Below, in pieces: positions 25,474 through 34,330 of a stretch of DNA of 64,000 nucleotides. Below the pieces are notes generated by a model. That model was given only the letters and a program-made list of their open reading frames with translations, did no database searches and was not told where the DNA came from. Position numbers and translations under genes: made by a program. The first letter of the stretch is position 1; the number at the start of each line of letters is the position of its first letter. This DNA comes from Methylobacterium sp. Leaf112 (GTDB lineage: Bacteria > Pseudomonadota > Alphaproteobacteria > Rhizobiales > Beijerinckiaceae): assembly GCF_001423295.1 (NCBI RefSeq), contig NZ_LMNG01000023.1, positions 329,680 to 393,679 of the forward strand, in the 5' to 3' direction.

Positions 25474-28400
25474 TCACCCAGGCACACCGAGATCGCGCAC
25501 GAGTTGCTCGGCCATGCCCATGGCGTCGTCCGACAGCAGGCGGACACGTTCCAAGAGGAACGCGAACGCCTCGGGTCCCTCGCGCCGGAGTTGCTCCTCG
25601 TCGCAGTTCTCAAGGGCGTGGCAGGCACGCGCCAGGTCCATGAACCCCAGCATTCCCGTCGCCGACGCCATGGAATGGGCGCGATGGCGCAGCCACGACC
25701 TGGCGTCGGGCTCTGCGGCATCCCCATGGAAACTTGTCCCGAGTTCGCCGACGAGCAGCCCCAGGATCTCCCCCAGCCGAGTGGGCTTCAGGTCTCGCCC
25801 CGCCTGATCGTAGATCGAGCGGTCGAACGCCGACGATGCCCGCCGGTCGACCGGTGCGACCGCCGCAGAGGCGCCAGCGCCTAGCCAGCGCTCGATGACG
25901 TCGAACAACTCCCGGCGTTGGAAGGGCTTCCCGACGTGGTCGTCCATGCCTGCCTCGCGGAATGCGCGGACCTGCGTGGGCAGGACGTTCGCCGTCATCG
26001 CGATGATCGGGACCGTCGCCGTCGGCACCTTCGAATGCCGGATCGCACGCGTCGCCGACATCCCGTCCATGCCCGGCATCTGCACGTCCATCAGCACCAA
26101 GTCGAAGCCGCCGGCGGCAACGGCCGCGACCGCCGCCGCGCCGTCGCCCGCGATCTCGACCTCATGGCCCTCGCCTGTGAGGACGGCCTTGGCGAGCTCC
26201 AGGTTGATGGGGGAGTCGTCCACGAGGAGCAGGCGGCCCTTCCTCCGGACGACGGTCGCCGCCGGGCTAACGGCATGGCCGGCGGGCGCCTCGGCGAGCG
26301 GGAGCTCCACGAGGAACCAGAAGGTCGACCCACGGCCCGCGTCCGAGGCGACGCCGATCTCGCCGCCCATCAACCCAACGAGGCTCTTGCTGATCGCGAG
26401 GCCGAGGCCCGTGCCGCCGTAGTCCCGGCTAATCGAGCCGTCGACCTGGCTGAAGCGTCGGAACAGGCGCTCGCGCTTCTCCTCGGTGATGCCGATGCCG
26501 GTGTCCGTCACGCGCAGGCGCAACCGGCGGCCCGTCAGGCCGTCCCCCTCCGACTTCACGTCGAGGGTCACCGAACCTGTCTTGGTGAACTTGACCGCGT
26601 TGTTGAGCAGGTTGAGCAGGACTTGGCGGAGGCGGCCCTCGTCGCCCATCACCCATTCCGGAAGGTCGCGAGAGAGGTTCGTTCCGAGTCGTAGGCCCTT
26701 CGCCTCCGCCTGCCCGCGCACGATGGATGTGCAGGCGTCGAGGAGGGGGAGCAGCGCGAAGGGACGTGGCGAAAGCTCGACCGCGCCGGCCTCGACCTTT
26801 GAGAAATCGAGGATGTCGTTGACGACGGCGAGGAGCGCGGCCCCCGAAGAACGCACCAAGTCGGCATGGCGATGCAGGTCGGGATCGAGCCGGTTCGAGG
26901 CCAGCATCAGGTCGGTGAAGCCGATGATCGCGTTCAGGGGCGTCCGGATCTCGTGGCTCATCGAGGCCAGGAAGTCCGTCTTGGCCTCGTTCGCCCGCTC
27001 CGCTTCCGCCCGCGCGGCTTCGGCCTGGGCCTTGGCCTCGCCCAGCGCGATCTCTGCCCGCTTCCGGGCCGTGACATCGAGGGTGAGGCCAAGGACCTTG
27101 GACGTCCTGCCGTCGGTGTCGACCTCGACCCGGCCGATGGCGGAGACCCAGCGCAGGCCGCCGTCCGGCAGCGGGATGCGGAACTCGGTCGTGTAGCTGC
27201 CACCGGTCTCGACCGCCGCGCCTAGGTCGGCGAGGACATGCCCGACGTCCGCCGGGTGGGCCAGCGGGCGCCACTCGCGCTCCACGTCGATCTCGGTCTC
27301 GGCGTCCGCCAGGCCGTGCTGGCGCGCGCATTCCGCCGACATGAGGACCCGGCCGGTCACGACGTCGTAGCTCCAGGTGCCGGCCTTGGCGGCCTTCATC
27401 TCGGCTTCGTGCCGGCGCCGCTCGGACAGGTCCATCGCGATGCCGAGGTAGCCGAGGTCCCGGCCGTCGGCGGCCCTCAGCAGGCTGACGTTGAGGAGCA
27501 CCGGATGCCGCTTGCCGGCCTTGGTGACGTAGGTCCACTCCGCGGTCTCCGACAGACCTTTCCGGGCGCGGGCGACGAACACCTCGAAGCCCGGCTCGAT
27601 CCGCTCGCCGAGTTCGTTCGACAGTTGGGCCGCGCGGGCGGCGACCTCCCGCGGGTCGTGGAACACGCCTGGCGTCGACGCACCGACGACCTCGCTTGCG
27701 GCATAGCCGAGCATTCGCTCGGCCGCCGGGTTGAACAGGCTGATGACGCCGTCGAGACCCGTCGCGATGACCGCGTAGCCGGCATGCCGGAGGATCGCGT
27801 CCTGCCACGCCGAGGCGGCCCTGAGCTGCGCGGTCCGCTCGGCGACCTGGCGTTCGAGCGAGGCATTCAGCGAATGGATCTCCTCCTCAGCGGCGAGTTG
27901 GGCGCCGATGTCCCGGATGACCGTGGCGACCCCGACCGTCTCGCCGCGCTGGGACCGGATCGGAGAGACCGTGACGAGGACCGGCACCGCACCACCGTCG
28001 CGGCGGAGCCGCAGTGTGGACAGCGGCGGGACGGGCTCGCCGAGGCGCACCCGTGCAAGGGTCTCGCGCTCCTCTGCCTGCAGGTGCGCCGGCACTACGA
28101 GGTCGCCGGCTTGGCGTCCGATGGCCTCGGCGGCCGCGAAGCCGAAGAGCCGTTCCGCCGCCGGGTTCCAGTCCGTCACGATGCCGTCCAGTGTCTTGCC
28201 GACGATGGCGTCCTCGGCGTTCTCGACGATGGCCGCGAGGCGGCTTCGCTCGACCCCGGCCAGCACCTCCCGGCGGCGCCCAGCCAGGCGGAGATAGGCG
28301 ATGCCCGACAGCATCAGCATCGCGGCCAGTACGGCGCTGCCGAAAAGGATGGGCGGGGCCAGATTCAGACTCGATACGAACCGGGGACGCGCGCTGACCT

Positions 28401-29442
28401 CAAGGTCCCAGGATCTCCCGAACACCGGGATGGACTTGCGTCGGACCAACGCGGGGTCGGAGACGGATTTGGCTTCGTCCATTCCGAAGAAGCGCACCGT
28501 TGCGTCGGGTGCCGCGTCGGAGATGGCCACGGAGAGTTCGGTCGGATCGAGGTCCAGACCCGTGAGGACCTCGTCGATGACCAGCGGCGCGTAGGCCCAA
28601 CCGAAGGTGCGGGCGCGCCGTTCGGCGGCCGTCCCGCCCGGCAGGTCGACCCGGGAGACGGGCAGGTAGAGCAGGAAACCCCGCTCGCGCATGCCGCTGG
28701 CCTGCACCAGGGTGATGGGTGCCGTCAGTGTCGCCCGACCTGTCTCCATCGCCGCGAGCGCGGCGCCGCGGCGATGGTCCTCGGAGGCGACGTCGAGGCC
28801 GACGGCTTCCCGGTTGCGCTCGACCGGCTCCACGTACTGGATCACGTAGCGCTCGCCCATGTGCGGCGTGATCTGGCGCAGCTTGAACTCGGGTGCGCCG
28901 TCCAGGCGTGCCTTGGCGACGAACGAGCTCTCCTCCGCCGGTCCGACGCGCCGGATGAAACCGAATCCCCGGGCCCCGGGAAATTCCAGGTCGAGATCGC
29001 GGGTCAGGCTGTAGTCCCGGAAGCGGTCCCGCGTGATCCCGCTCCCGCCGCCGGCCACGACTGCACCCCGGGCGCCGCGGAGAGCATATTCGTACTTTGC
29101 CATGCGTTCGGAGACCGCCGAGGCCACACGGACGGTGGCGGCGTCGAGACGCTCCGCGGTCACCCTGGCATTGCGGGCCTGTAGCAAGGTCGCGGTGGCG
29201 AGGGCCATGAGGAGGCCGAGGACCACCAGCACCGTGGCGGCGACGCTTGGCGCCGGAGCTGTAGCCCGAAGGCCGGCGTACGAGGTGTCATCCGTCGCAC
29301 GCGCCTCGCCTGTCTTCCGCCCTGCGGACACGGTCATGGCCGGCAATCCCCGTTCCCGCGGTCTACGCCGGACGCCCCCGGATACCGTGTTCGTGCGTAC
29401 CATGTCCTGGTCCCGATCCAGGCGGGTCGTTCCGAGCGACAT
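25474..29442 (-). CDS. hybrid histidine kinase: TM-CHASE-TM, three PAS, HisKA, HATPase, receiver, HPt
   Basis: 1322 residues from the ATG at 29442 (MSLGTTRLDRDQDMVRTNTV), which has AGGGG seven bases upstream; the frame continues upstream without support. Order: transmembrane helix (about 68-88), periplasmic CHASE domain (about 115-330), second helix (365-388), PAS domains (about 400-515, 545-670, 685-790), a coiled linker, HisKA with His829 in SMSHEIRTPLN, HATPase (about 890-1045), receiver (MDVQMPG) and a C-terminal HPt (HRAHSMASATGML). The chain thus holds a full phosphorelay. Its gene follows the receiver-CYTH gene by 11 bases in one operon. Confidence 0.93.
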   Translation of the reverse strand: MSLGTTRLDRDQDMVRTNTVSGGVRRRPRERGLPAMTVSAGRKTGEARATDDTSYAGLRATAPAPSVAATVLVVLGLLMALATATLLQARNARVTAERLDAATVRVASAVSERMAKYEYALRGARGAVVAGGGSGITRDRFRDYSLTRDLDLEFPGARGFGFIRRVGPAEESSFVAKARLDGAPEFKLRQITPHMGERYVIQYVEPVERNREAVGLDVASEDHRRGAALAAMETGRATLTAPITLVQASGMRERGFLLYLPVSRVDLPGGTAAERRARTFGWAYAPLVIDEVLTGLDLDPTELSVAISDAAPDATVRFFGMDEAKSVSDPALVRRKSIPVFGRSWDLEVSARPRFVSSLNLAPPILFGSAVLAAMLMLSGIAYLRLAGRRREVLAGVERSRLAAIVENAEDAIVGKTLDGIVTDWNPAAERLFGFAAAEAIGRQAGDLVVPAHLQAEERETLARVRLGEPVPPLSTLRLRRDGGAVPVLVTVSPIRSQRGETVGVATVIRDIGAQLAAEEEIHSLNASLERQVAERTAQLRAASAWQDAILRHAGYAVIATGLDGVISLFNPAAERMLGYAASEVVGASTPGVFHDPREVAARAAQLSNELGERIEPGFEVFVARARKGLSETAEWTYVTKAGKRHPVLLNVSLLRAADGRDLGYLGIAMDLSERRRHEAEMKAAKAGTWSYDVVTGRVLMSAECARQHGLADAETEIDVEREWRPLAHPADVGHVLADLGAAVETGGSYTTEFRIPLPDGGLRWVSAIGRVEVDTDGRTSKVLGLTLDVTARKRAEIALGEAKAQAEAARAEAERANEAKTDFLASMSHEIRTPLNAIIGFTDLMLASNRLDPDLHRHADLVRSSGAALLAVVNDILDFSKVEAGAVELSPRPFALLPLLDACTSIVRGQAEAKGLRLGTNLSRDLPEWVMGDEGRLRQVLLNLLNNAVKFTKTGSVTLDVKSEGDGLTGRRLRLRVTDTGIGITEEKRERLFRRFSQVDGSISRDYGGTGLGLAISKSLVGLMGGEIGVASDAGRGSTFWFLVELPLAEAPAGHAVSPAATVVRRKGRLLLVDDSPINLELAKAVLTGEGHEVEIAGDGAAAVAAVAAGGFDLVLMDVQMPGMDGMSATRAIRHSKVPTATVPIIAMTANVLPTQVRAFREAGMDDHVGKPFQRRELFDVIERWLGAGASAAVAPVDRRASSAFDRSIYDQAGRDLKPTRLGEILGLLVGELGTSFHGDAAEPDARSWLRHRAHSMASATGMLGFMDLARACHALENCDEEQLRREGPEAFAFLLERVRLLSDDAMGMAEQLVRDLGVPG

Positions 29443-29453
29443 GGCGGGACCCC

Positions 29454-30323
29454 TCAGGCCCGTTGCCAAGACAGGGACTGCAGGCCCTTCCGACCGAAGC
29501 GCGCGTCTTCCGTGACCTCGCGTCCGATCCAGGGAGGAAGGTCGAGTTCCGTCGTGCCGTGGCGCATCCTCACCCCCGCGATGACGATGCCTGCAAGGCG
29601 TCCTCGGTAGACGTCCACCTCCCACGTGGCGCCGGCATGCTGGACGGCGTGGCGGATCATGGAGCGCGGGACGCAGGCCGTGCCGGAGACGAGCAGCACC
29701 TCGGCCTGTGCAACCGGGATGCCGTATTCGAACTCGGTGTGGCTCAGGCCGTCGCGTGGTCCGGCGACCGTCAGCCATGCACACCCACCGTCCCGCCGAA
29801 CGAAGACCTCGGTCCCTTGATGCTCACCCAGCATGCCGTCGGTGACTTCGCGCCAGCCCGTCGCATGCCCCATCCAGCCGTCGTTGGCGACGAGGAACCG
29901 ACGCGCTGTCCGGCTGCGCAGCGACCATGTCTCCGCCATCAGCCGGGCCGCCGCGGCGCTCATCACGCCGTGGAGTAGGTCTCCGAGTTCCCCAACCCGG
30001 TAGGGCTTCGGCAGGAAGCGCGCGCCCGGCACCATCGATTGCACACGGACCGGTCTCGCCGACATGTAGATGACGGGGATGTAGGGACGCTGCGCCCGTG
30101 CCTCGACCGCTAGGAACAGCCCGTCGATGGAGCCCGGCATGTGCACGTCCGTGACGAGCGCATCGGCACGTTCGCCCATGGCGAGGTATTCGAGCGCTGA
30201 GAGGCCGTTCCCATGTGCCATGGCGATGTACCCCGCCCTGGTGACCTCGGCGACGACGACTCCGCGGGCGACCGGATCGTCCTCCGCGACGATGACGACC
30301 GGCGGTCTTGCAGGCTGGGCCAT
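29454..30323 (-). CDS. response regulator: receiver fused to a degenerate CYTH domain
   Basis: 289 residues. Residues 1-125 are a receiver with Asp59 (VTDVHMPG), acidic pair EDD at 14-16 and Lys106 (LPKPY). Residues about 136-289 match bacterial CYTH (triphosphate tunnel) proteins: RRFLVANDGW, CAWLTVAGP, HTEFEYGIPVAQAE, HAGATWEVDVYRG, PPWIGREVTEDARF. The diagnostic ExExK (usually EIERK before FLV) is replaced by RTARR, the Lys after TI/TV is Ala, and the late ExE is GVR, so catalysis is unlikely. GGAG is seven bases before the ATG. It precedes the hybrid kinase gene and probably takes phosphate from it. Output may be ligand or phosphate-polymer binding, which is inference. Confidence 0.85.
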   Translation of the reverse strand: MAQPARPPVVIVAEDDPVARGVVVAEVTRAGYIAMAHGNGLSALEYLAMGERADALVTDVHMPGSIDGLFLAVEARAQRPYIPVIYMSARPVRVQSMVPGARFLPKPYRVGELGDLLHGVMSAAAARLMAETWSLRSRTARRFLVANDGWMGHATGWREVTDGMLGEHQGTEVFVRRDGGCAWLTVAGPRDGLSHTEFEYGIPVAQAEVLLVSGTACVPRSMIRHAVQHAGATWEVDVYRGRLAGIVIAGVRMRHGTTELDLPPWIGREVTEDARFGRKGLQSLSWQRA

Positions 30324-30383
30324 GGGGGGTCTCCGGCTCGATACGCGACGCCACGCCAGAAAACCTTGGATCCGACGCGTAAG

Positions 30384-30469
30384 GCCAACCTACGGGGTCC
30401 TCGGAGCATGGCCATTAGTCCGCTAGAGCTGATATCCAGGCAGGCATAGGCTTCATGGCCTAGGTTGGC
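30384..30469. promoter_or_regulatory. inverted repeat pair between divergent signalling genes
   Basis: GCCAACCTA at 30384-30392 and its exact complement TAGGTTGGC at 30461-30469, 68 bases apart, lie in the 197-base gap between the receiver-CYTH gene and the NarL-type regulator gene. They could be two operator half-sites for a regulator controlling both directions, or a long-loop hairpin. Confidence 0.4.
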
Positions 30470-30520
30470 GGGCGCCATGTCCCGTGTTGGACGACCCCTT
30501 GCGCGGCGAGGATGAGAGGA

Positions 30521-31231
30521 ATGATGCCTTCCCTCGGCCAAGCCGTCATAGCCGACGACGACCCCTTCTTCCGGATGGCGCTGGCCGCCGTCCTGACGAC
30601 GCAGCTCGGCTTCGAGTCGGTCCACGAGACGGGCTCCCTCGACGAGGCCCTTGAGGCGCTCGCCGAGAAGCCGACGGTCCGGTTCGCCCTGTTCGACCTG
30701 GCGATGCCCGGGATGGCCGGGGCCGAGAGCCTATCGGCGGTGCGGGAATGCCATCCCGAGGTCCTGACCGTGGTCGTCTCCGGGTCGACGCGGCGCGAGG
30801 ACGTGTTCATGGCCCTGCGCGCGGGCGTCCACGGCTTCGTCCCCAAGGGACCGACCGTCGAGGCGCTGATCCAGGCCCTGCGCATGGTGCTCGACGGCTA
30901 CGTCTACGTACCCGCCTTCGTCACGCGGATCGAGACCGGCGACTGTAAGGCGATGGGTCAGGGCGCCGCCCCTCCGCCCTCGTGGCGGATGGAAGCGGCG
31001 AGGCCTGACGCGACGGCCAACCTCACCCCACGCCAACGCCAGGTCCTCGACCTCATCGTCGCTGGGCAGTCCAACAAGGAGATCGCCCGTTCGCTCTCCC
31101 TCGGCGAGGGCACGGTGAAGATCCACGTGGCGACCCTGCTCAGGGTGCTCGGCGTACCGAACCGTTCGGCGGCGGCGGCATGGGGCGGCGCCAACCTCGT
31201 CCGGCAGCGGCCGGCCGCAGCCGGACGATAG
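30521..31231 (+). CDS. NarL/LuxR-type response regulator
   Basis: 236 residues from the ATG at 30521; ATGs at 30512 and 30524 are also in frame. The N-terminal receiver has acidic residues ADDD near 11 and phosphoacceptor Asp in FALFDLAMPGMAG. The C-terminal LuxR helix-turn-helix is clear (LTPRQRQVLDLIVAGQSNKE then IARSLSLGEGTVKIHV). It is a cytoplasmic DNA-binding regulator, divergent from the receiver-CYTH/hybrid kinase operon and followed by HPt and HWE-kinase genes, so it may be the transcriptional output of either kinase. Confidence 0.92.
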   Translation: MMPSLGQAVIADDDPFFRMALAAVLTTQLGFESVHETGSLDEALEALAEKPTVRFALFDLAMPGMAGAESLSAVRECHPEVLTVVVSGSTRREDVFMALRAGVHGFVPKGPTVEALIQALRMVLDGYVYVPAFVTRIETGDCKAMGQGAAPPPSWRMEAARPDATANLTPRQRQVLDLIVAGQSNKEIARSLSLGEGTVKIHVATLLRVLGVPNRSAAAAWGGANLVRQRPAAAGR

Positions 31232-31359
31232 GCCGCCAGGCCTATCGGGCCGACCATGTGGACGAGGTGACGGCCCCGGGGGCCCATGCGCTGATGGATG
31301 CCAGCCGTCCCCCGACGATCCGATCCGGTGACGCGACCGGCGAGACCAGGAAGAAACCC

Positions 31360-31758
31360 ATGGCAGCCGAGCCCGACGACCTCGATGCGGCGACGTTCGC
31401 CCATGTCACGGCCCTGCTTGGTGCCGGCCGGGCCCGCGAGCTCATCCTCATCCTCGGCACCCTGGTGGTCGAGTTGCACGGGGCCGGCGATGCGTTTCTC
31501 GCCTGTCCGGACGGCCTGGCCTCCATCCATCGCTTGAAGTCCGAGGCGGGCCTGATGGGCTTCGCGCGGCTGGGGCGGGCTTGCGAGGCCATCGATGGCG
31601 CAGCCCCCGGCGCTGCCTTGGCGGCGGACGCCATGCCGTCCCTGCGGATGGCGCTCGCGTCGGCTTTGCCGATCGTCGCGCGGCTGTCCGACCCCGATCA
31701 GGGACGGCCCGCAAACGACGCGGCGCCGCGTCGGGCCGCGCCGGCTTTCGGGGGATGA
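31360..31758 (+). CDS. stand-alone HPt phosphotransfer protein
   Basis: 132 residues from the ATG at 31360 with AGGAAG upstream. A four-helix HPt domain is indicated by SIHRLKSEAGLMGFARLGRA then CEAID, the H-x-x-K-x-x-A-x-x-x-G-F-x-x-L-x-x-x-C pattern with the phosphorylatable His. The tail is Ala/Pro-rich. The stop overlaps the HWE kinase start by ATGA. It would shuttle phosphate between a hybrid kinase receiver and another regulator. The upstream frame to 31180 is not supported. Confidence 0.8.
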   Translation: MAAEPDDLDAATFAHVTALLGAGRARELILILGTLVVELHGAGDAFLACPDGLASIHRLKSEAGLMGFARLGRACEAIDGAAPGAALAADAMPSLRMALASALPIVARLSDPDQGRPANDAAPRRAAPAFGG

Positions 31759-33797
31759 CCCTGTGCAGTGACGGCGAGGACGGGGACGGGATGGCCCGGA
31801 GCGGCGGCGACCCGCCCGGGGTCTCCGCCGACGAGGCCGAACGGCTCTCGGTACTGTCGGAGTACCGTATCCTCGACACGCCGCACGAGGAGGCGTTCGA
31901 TGCCATCGTGCGGCTGGCAACCGACCTTTGCGGGGCGCCAGTCGGGATGATCACCCTGGTCGCGTCCGACCGCCAATGGTTCAAGGCGCGCATCGGCTTC
32001 GACGATCCCGGGACCCCGCTGAGCCATTCAATATGCCTGCACGCCCTTCCCGAGCGGACCCTGCTGGTCATCCCGGACCTGACGCTGGATGACCGCACCC
32101 TGTCGAACCCCGCCGTCACAGGAGCCGCGGCCATGCGCTTCTATGCCGGCGCACCCCTGAGGACGGCTTCGGGGCACGCCCTCGGCACCCTCTGCGTGAT
32201 CGACCATGCGCCTCGCGGGGACGGGCTCACCACGCGCCAGGCCGACAGCCTCCGCGTCCTGGCCGGGCAGGTCATGACCCTGTTCGAGGCCCGCCGGGCC
32301 CTGATCGCCCAGGAAGAGGCCGCGGAAGGCCTGCGCGCCGGCGCGGCCTTTCTCAAGGGCATCCTCGCCGCGACGCCGGACTGCATCAAGGTGCTCGACC
32401 TCGAAGGCCGTCTGACGTTCATGAACGATCCGGGACTGCTCGCAAGGGACATCGACCGTTTCGAGCCGGTCGAGGGGAAGCCGTGGAGCGGTTTCTGGGA
32501 CGGTCCCGAGGCGGCGATGGCCGAGGAGGCGGTCGCTGCGGCCCAATCGGGTGGTGCGGGGCGCTTCGAGGGCTGGTTGGCCACGGACGGAGGCGTTCGG
32601 AAGTTCTGGGATGTCCGCGTCACCCCCATCATGGGGCTCGACGACAGGCCCGAACGCCTGCTGGTCGTGTCGCGCGATCAGACTGAAACGCACGCAGACG
32701 CGATGCGCCAGTCTGCGTTGGCCACGCTCGGCGGACGCCTCAGGGAGATGACGAAAGCGTCCGAGGTCGCAGCCTGCATCGCCGAGACCGCCGGCCGGAC
32801 GCTCGGCCTCTCGCAGGCCGCCTACGGGGCGGTCGACCCGGCGGACGGCACCATTGCCTTCGAACAGGACTGGACGCGCCAGGGACCGTGCGGCGATCCG
32901 GGCCGGCATTCCCCTGCGCACCACGGCACCGACGACGACGGCCTGCGGCGCGGATCGACCGTATCCATCGCGGACGTCCGGGAGGACATCCGCACGGCAT
33001 CGCAAGCGGACGACCTCGCCGATCAGGGGATCGGGGCGATCCTGAACGTGCCGGTGATGGGGAGCGGGCGCCTCGTGGGGGTCCTCTGCATGCACGAGGC
33101 GGCGCCGCGCGCCTGGACGGACCGCGAGACGACCTTCGCGAAGGCCATCGCGGAACAGGCCGGTGCCTCCCTCGCCAGGATCTCGGCGGACGAGCAGCAG
33201 CAGCTCCGCACCCGCGAAGTCAGCCACCGTTTCAAGAACCTACTCGCAATGGTCCAGGCCATCGCCACCCAGACCATGCGGTCCGCCGGCGACGTCCGCG
33301 CGGCGAGCAACATCCTCGCGGGACGTCTCGCCGCGCTGGGGCAGGCCCAAGACCTCCTGCTGGGGGGTGAGTTGGGCAGCAGCCCCATCCACGACGTGGT
33401 GAGGAATGCGCTGCACGTTCACGTGGACGCCGCGACCCGATCCACCCTGTCCGGCCCCGAGATGCGGATCGGGGGTAAGGTCGCCCTGTCGCTGTCGCTG
33501 ATGCTCCACGAACTAGCGACCAACGCGGCCAAGTACGGTGCGTTCTCGACGCTCAATGGGGGTGTGGCCGTCGCCTGGCTGATCGTCGAGGGAGGCGACG
33601 AACCGCGCGTGCGCCTAACCTGGGTTGAGCATGGCGGCCCGCCGGTGGTCGCGCCGACCCGCAAGGGGTTCGGGAGCCGGCTGATCGAGCGCGGGCTCGC
33701 AGGGCAGGTCGGCGGCAGAGTCGAGCTGTCGTTCCACCCGACCGGACTCACCTTCCTTATCGAAGCCCCGCTTGCCGCCTTCGAGGCGGAAGGCTGA
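31755..33797 (+). CDS. HWE-family sensor histidine kinase (GAF-PAS-GAF)
   Basis: 680 residues from the ATG at 31755, overlapping the HPt stop. Order: GAF (about 20-165, beginning ERLSVLSEYRILDTPHEEAF), PAS (about 190-305), second GAF (about 320-475), then the HWE kinase core: HRFKNLLAMVQAIATQT with the phosphorylatable His, HELATNAAKYGAF as the N-box and LTWVEHGGPP with the family W-x-E. There are no membrane segments, so it is a soluble sensor. HWE kinases lack the F-box and are frequent in Hyphomicrobiales, often in light or stress signalling. The GAF sequences show no obvious bilin cysteine. Confidence 0.92.
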   Translation: MTLCSDGEDGDGMARSGGDPPGVSADEAERLSVLSEYRILDTPHEEAFDAIVRLATDLCGAPVGMITLVASDRQWFKARIGFDDPGTPLSHSICLHALPERTLLVIPDLTLDDRTLSNPAVTGAAAMRFYAGAPLRTASGHALGTLCVIDHAPRGDGLTTRQADSLRVLAGQVMTLFEARRALIAQEEAAEGLRAGAAFLKGILAATPDCIKVLDLEGRLTFMNDPGLLARDIDRFEPVEGKPWSGFWDGPEAAMAEEAVAAAQSGGAGRFEGWLATDGGVRKFWDVRVTPIMGLDDRPERLLVVSRDQTETHADAMRQSALATLGGRLREMTKASEVAACIAETAGRTLGLSQAAYGAVDPADGTIAFEQDWTRQGPCGDPGRHSPAHHGTDDDGLRRGSTVSIADVREDIRTASQADDLADQGIGAILNVPVMGSGRLVGVLCMHEAAPRAWTDRETTFAKAIAEQAGASLARISADEQQQLRTREVSHRFKNLLAMVQAIATQTMRSAGDVRAASNILAGRLAALGQAQDLLLGGELGSSPIHDVVRNALHVHVDAATRSTLSGPEMRIGGKVALSLSLMLHELATNAAKYGAFSTLNGGVAVAWLIVEGGDEPRVRLTWVEHGGPPVVAPTRKGFGSRLIERGLAGQVGGRVELSFHPTGLTFLIEAPLAAFEAEG

Positions 33798-33895
33798 TCG
33801 CTGACTATCATTCTCTGCCTCGCCGATGAGGTCGAATTTCGGCCAATGAGCTTTGACGTCAACATTTATGTCCGCTTATGGACACCACCGTAACT

Positions 33896-34043
33896 GGAAG
33901 CAGCCAGATCGCTTGCCACCCAATGTGGCCGTAGAGCGGCCCGACAGATCCTGTTCCAACGTCCTCTCGGTTAATACCTGCGTTGCTCGATATCTGCTGT
34001 TCGCGGATCGAGCAGTCTCGAACCCACCAACGCATAAGCGACC
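33896..34043. repeat. dispersed intergenic repeat, copy G (degenerate)
   Basis: Left GGAAGCAGCC (with GTCCGCTTATGG opposite it at about 33870), middle CCACCCAATGTGGCCGTAGA then GCGGCCCGACAGATCC, and a right-hand ATAAGCGACC. Similarity to the family is clear in the centre only. The 533-base gap 33798-34330 also has a 6-bp hairpin at 34154-34168 (CGGCGT/ACGCCG) and AT-rich DNA just before the TonB receptor gene. I found no clear iron-regulator box. Confidence 0.5.
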
Positions 34044-34330
34044 TTATGGAGTAGATCCAAGCGTCTACCGCCTACCCCAAACCAATGTCATGAATATTTT
34101 TGAAGTGACAGGAAGTATCAAACGGAGGTTCACATAACAAACGTGAAAAATTGCGGCGTGTGACGCCGTGGTGGGCAGTTCAACGTCTTTCCGAGGCATC
34201 AGATTGGAATGACTTCAGATTTTAAGTGCTCTAAGTGTGTGTTTTATAACACGTTTTTGCCTTGCTGTATTGTCTTGAAGCGGTCATGAATTCAGTGCCG
34301 CGCCGCCTGAGGCGCCGACCAGTGTGCGTC

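Noticed and set aside
27238..29184. 648-residue open frame on the plus strand opposite the CHASE hybrid kinase
   Set aside because: Shadow of a well-supported multi-domain kinase; no family features.
34090..34137. Fifteen-codon frame MNIFEVTGSIKRRFT before the TonB receptor
   Set aside because: No ribosome binding site at its start, AT-rich context, no sign of a leader-peptide function.
34044..34330. Iron-regulator (Irr/Fur/RirA) box upstream of the siderophore receptor
   Set aside because: Read for the usual inverted motifs; only weak partial matches were found.
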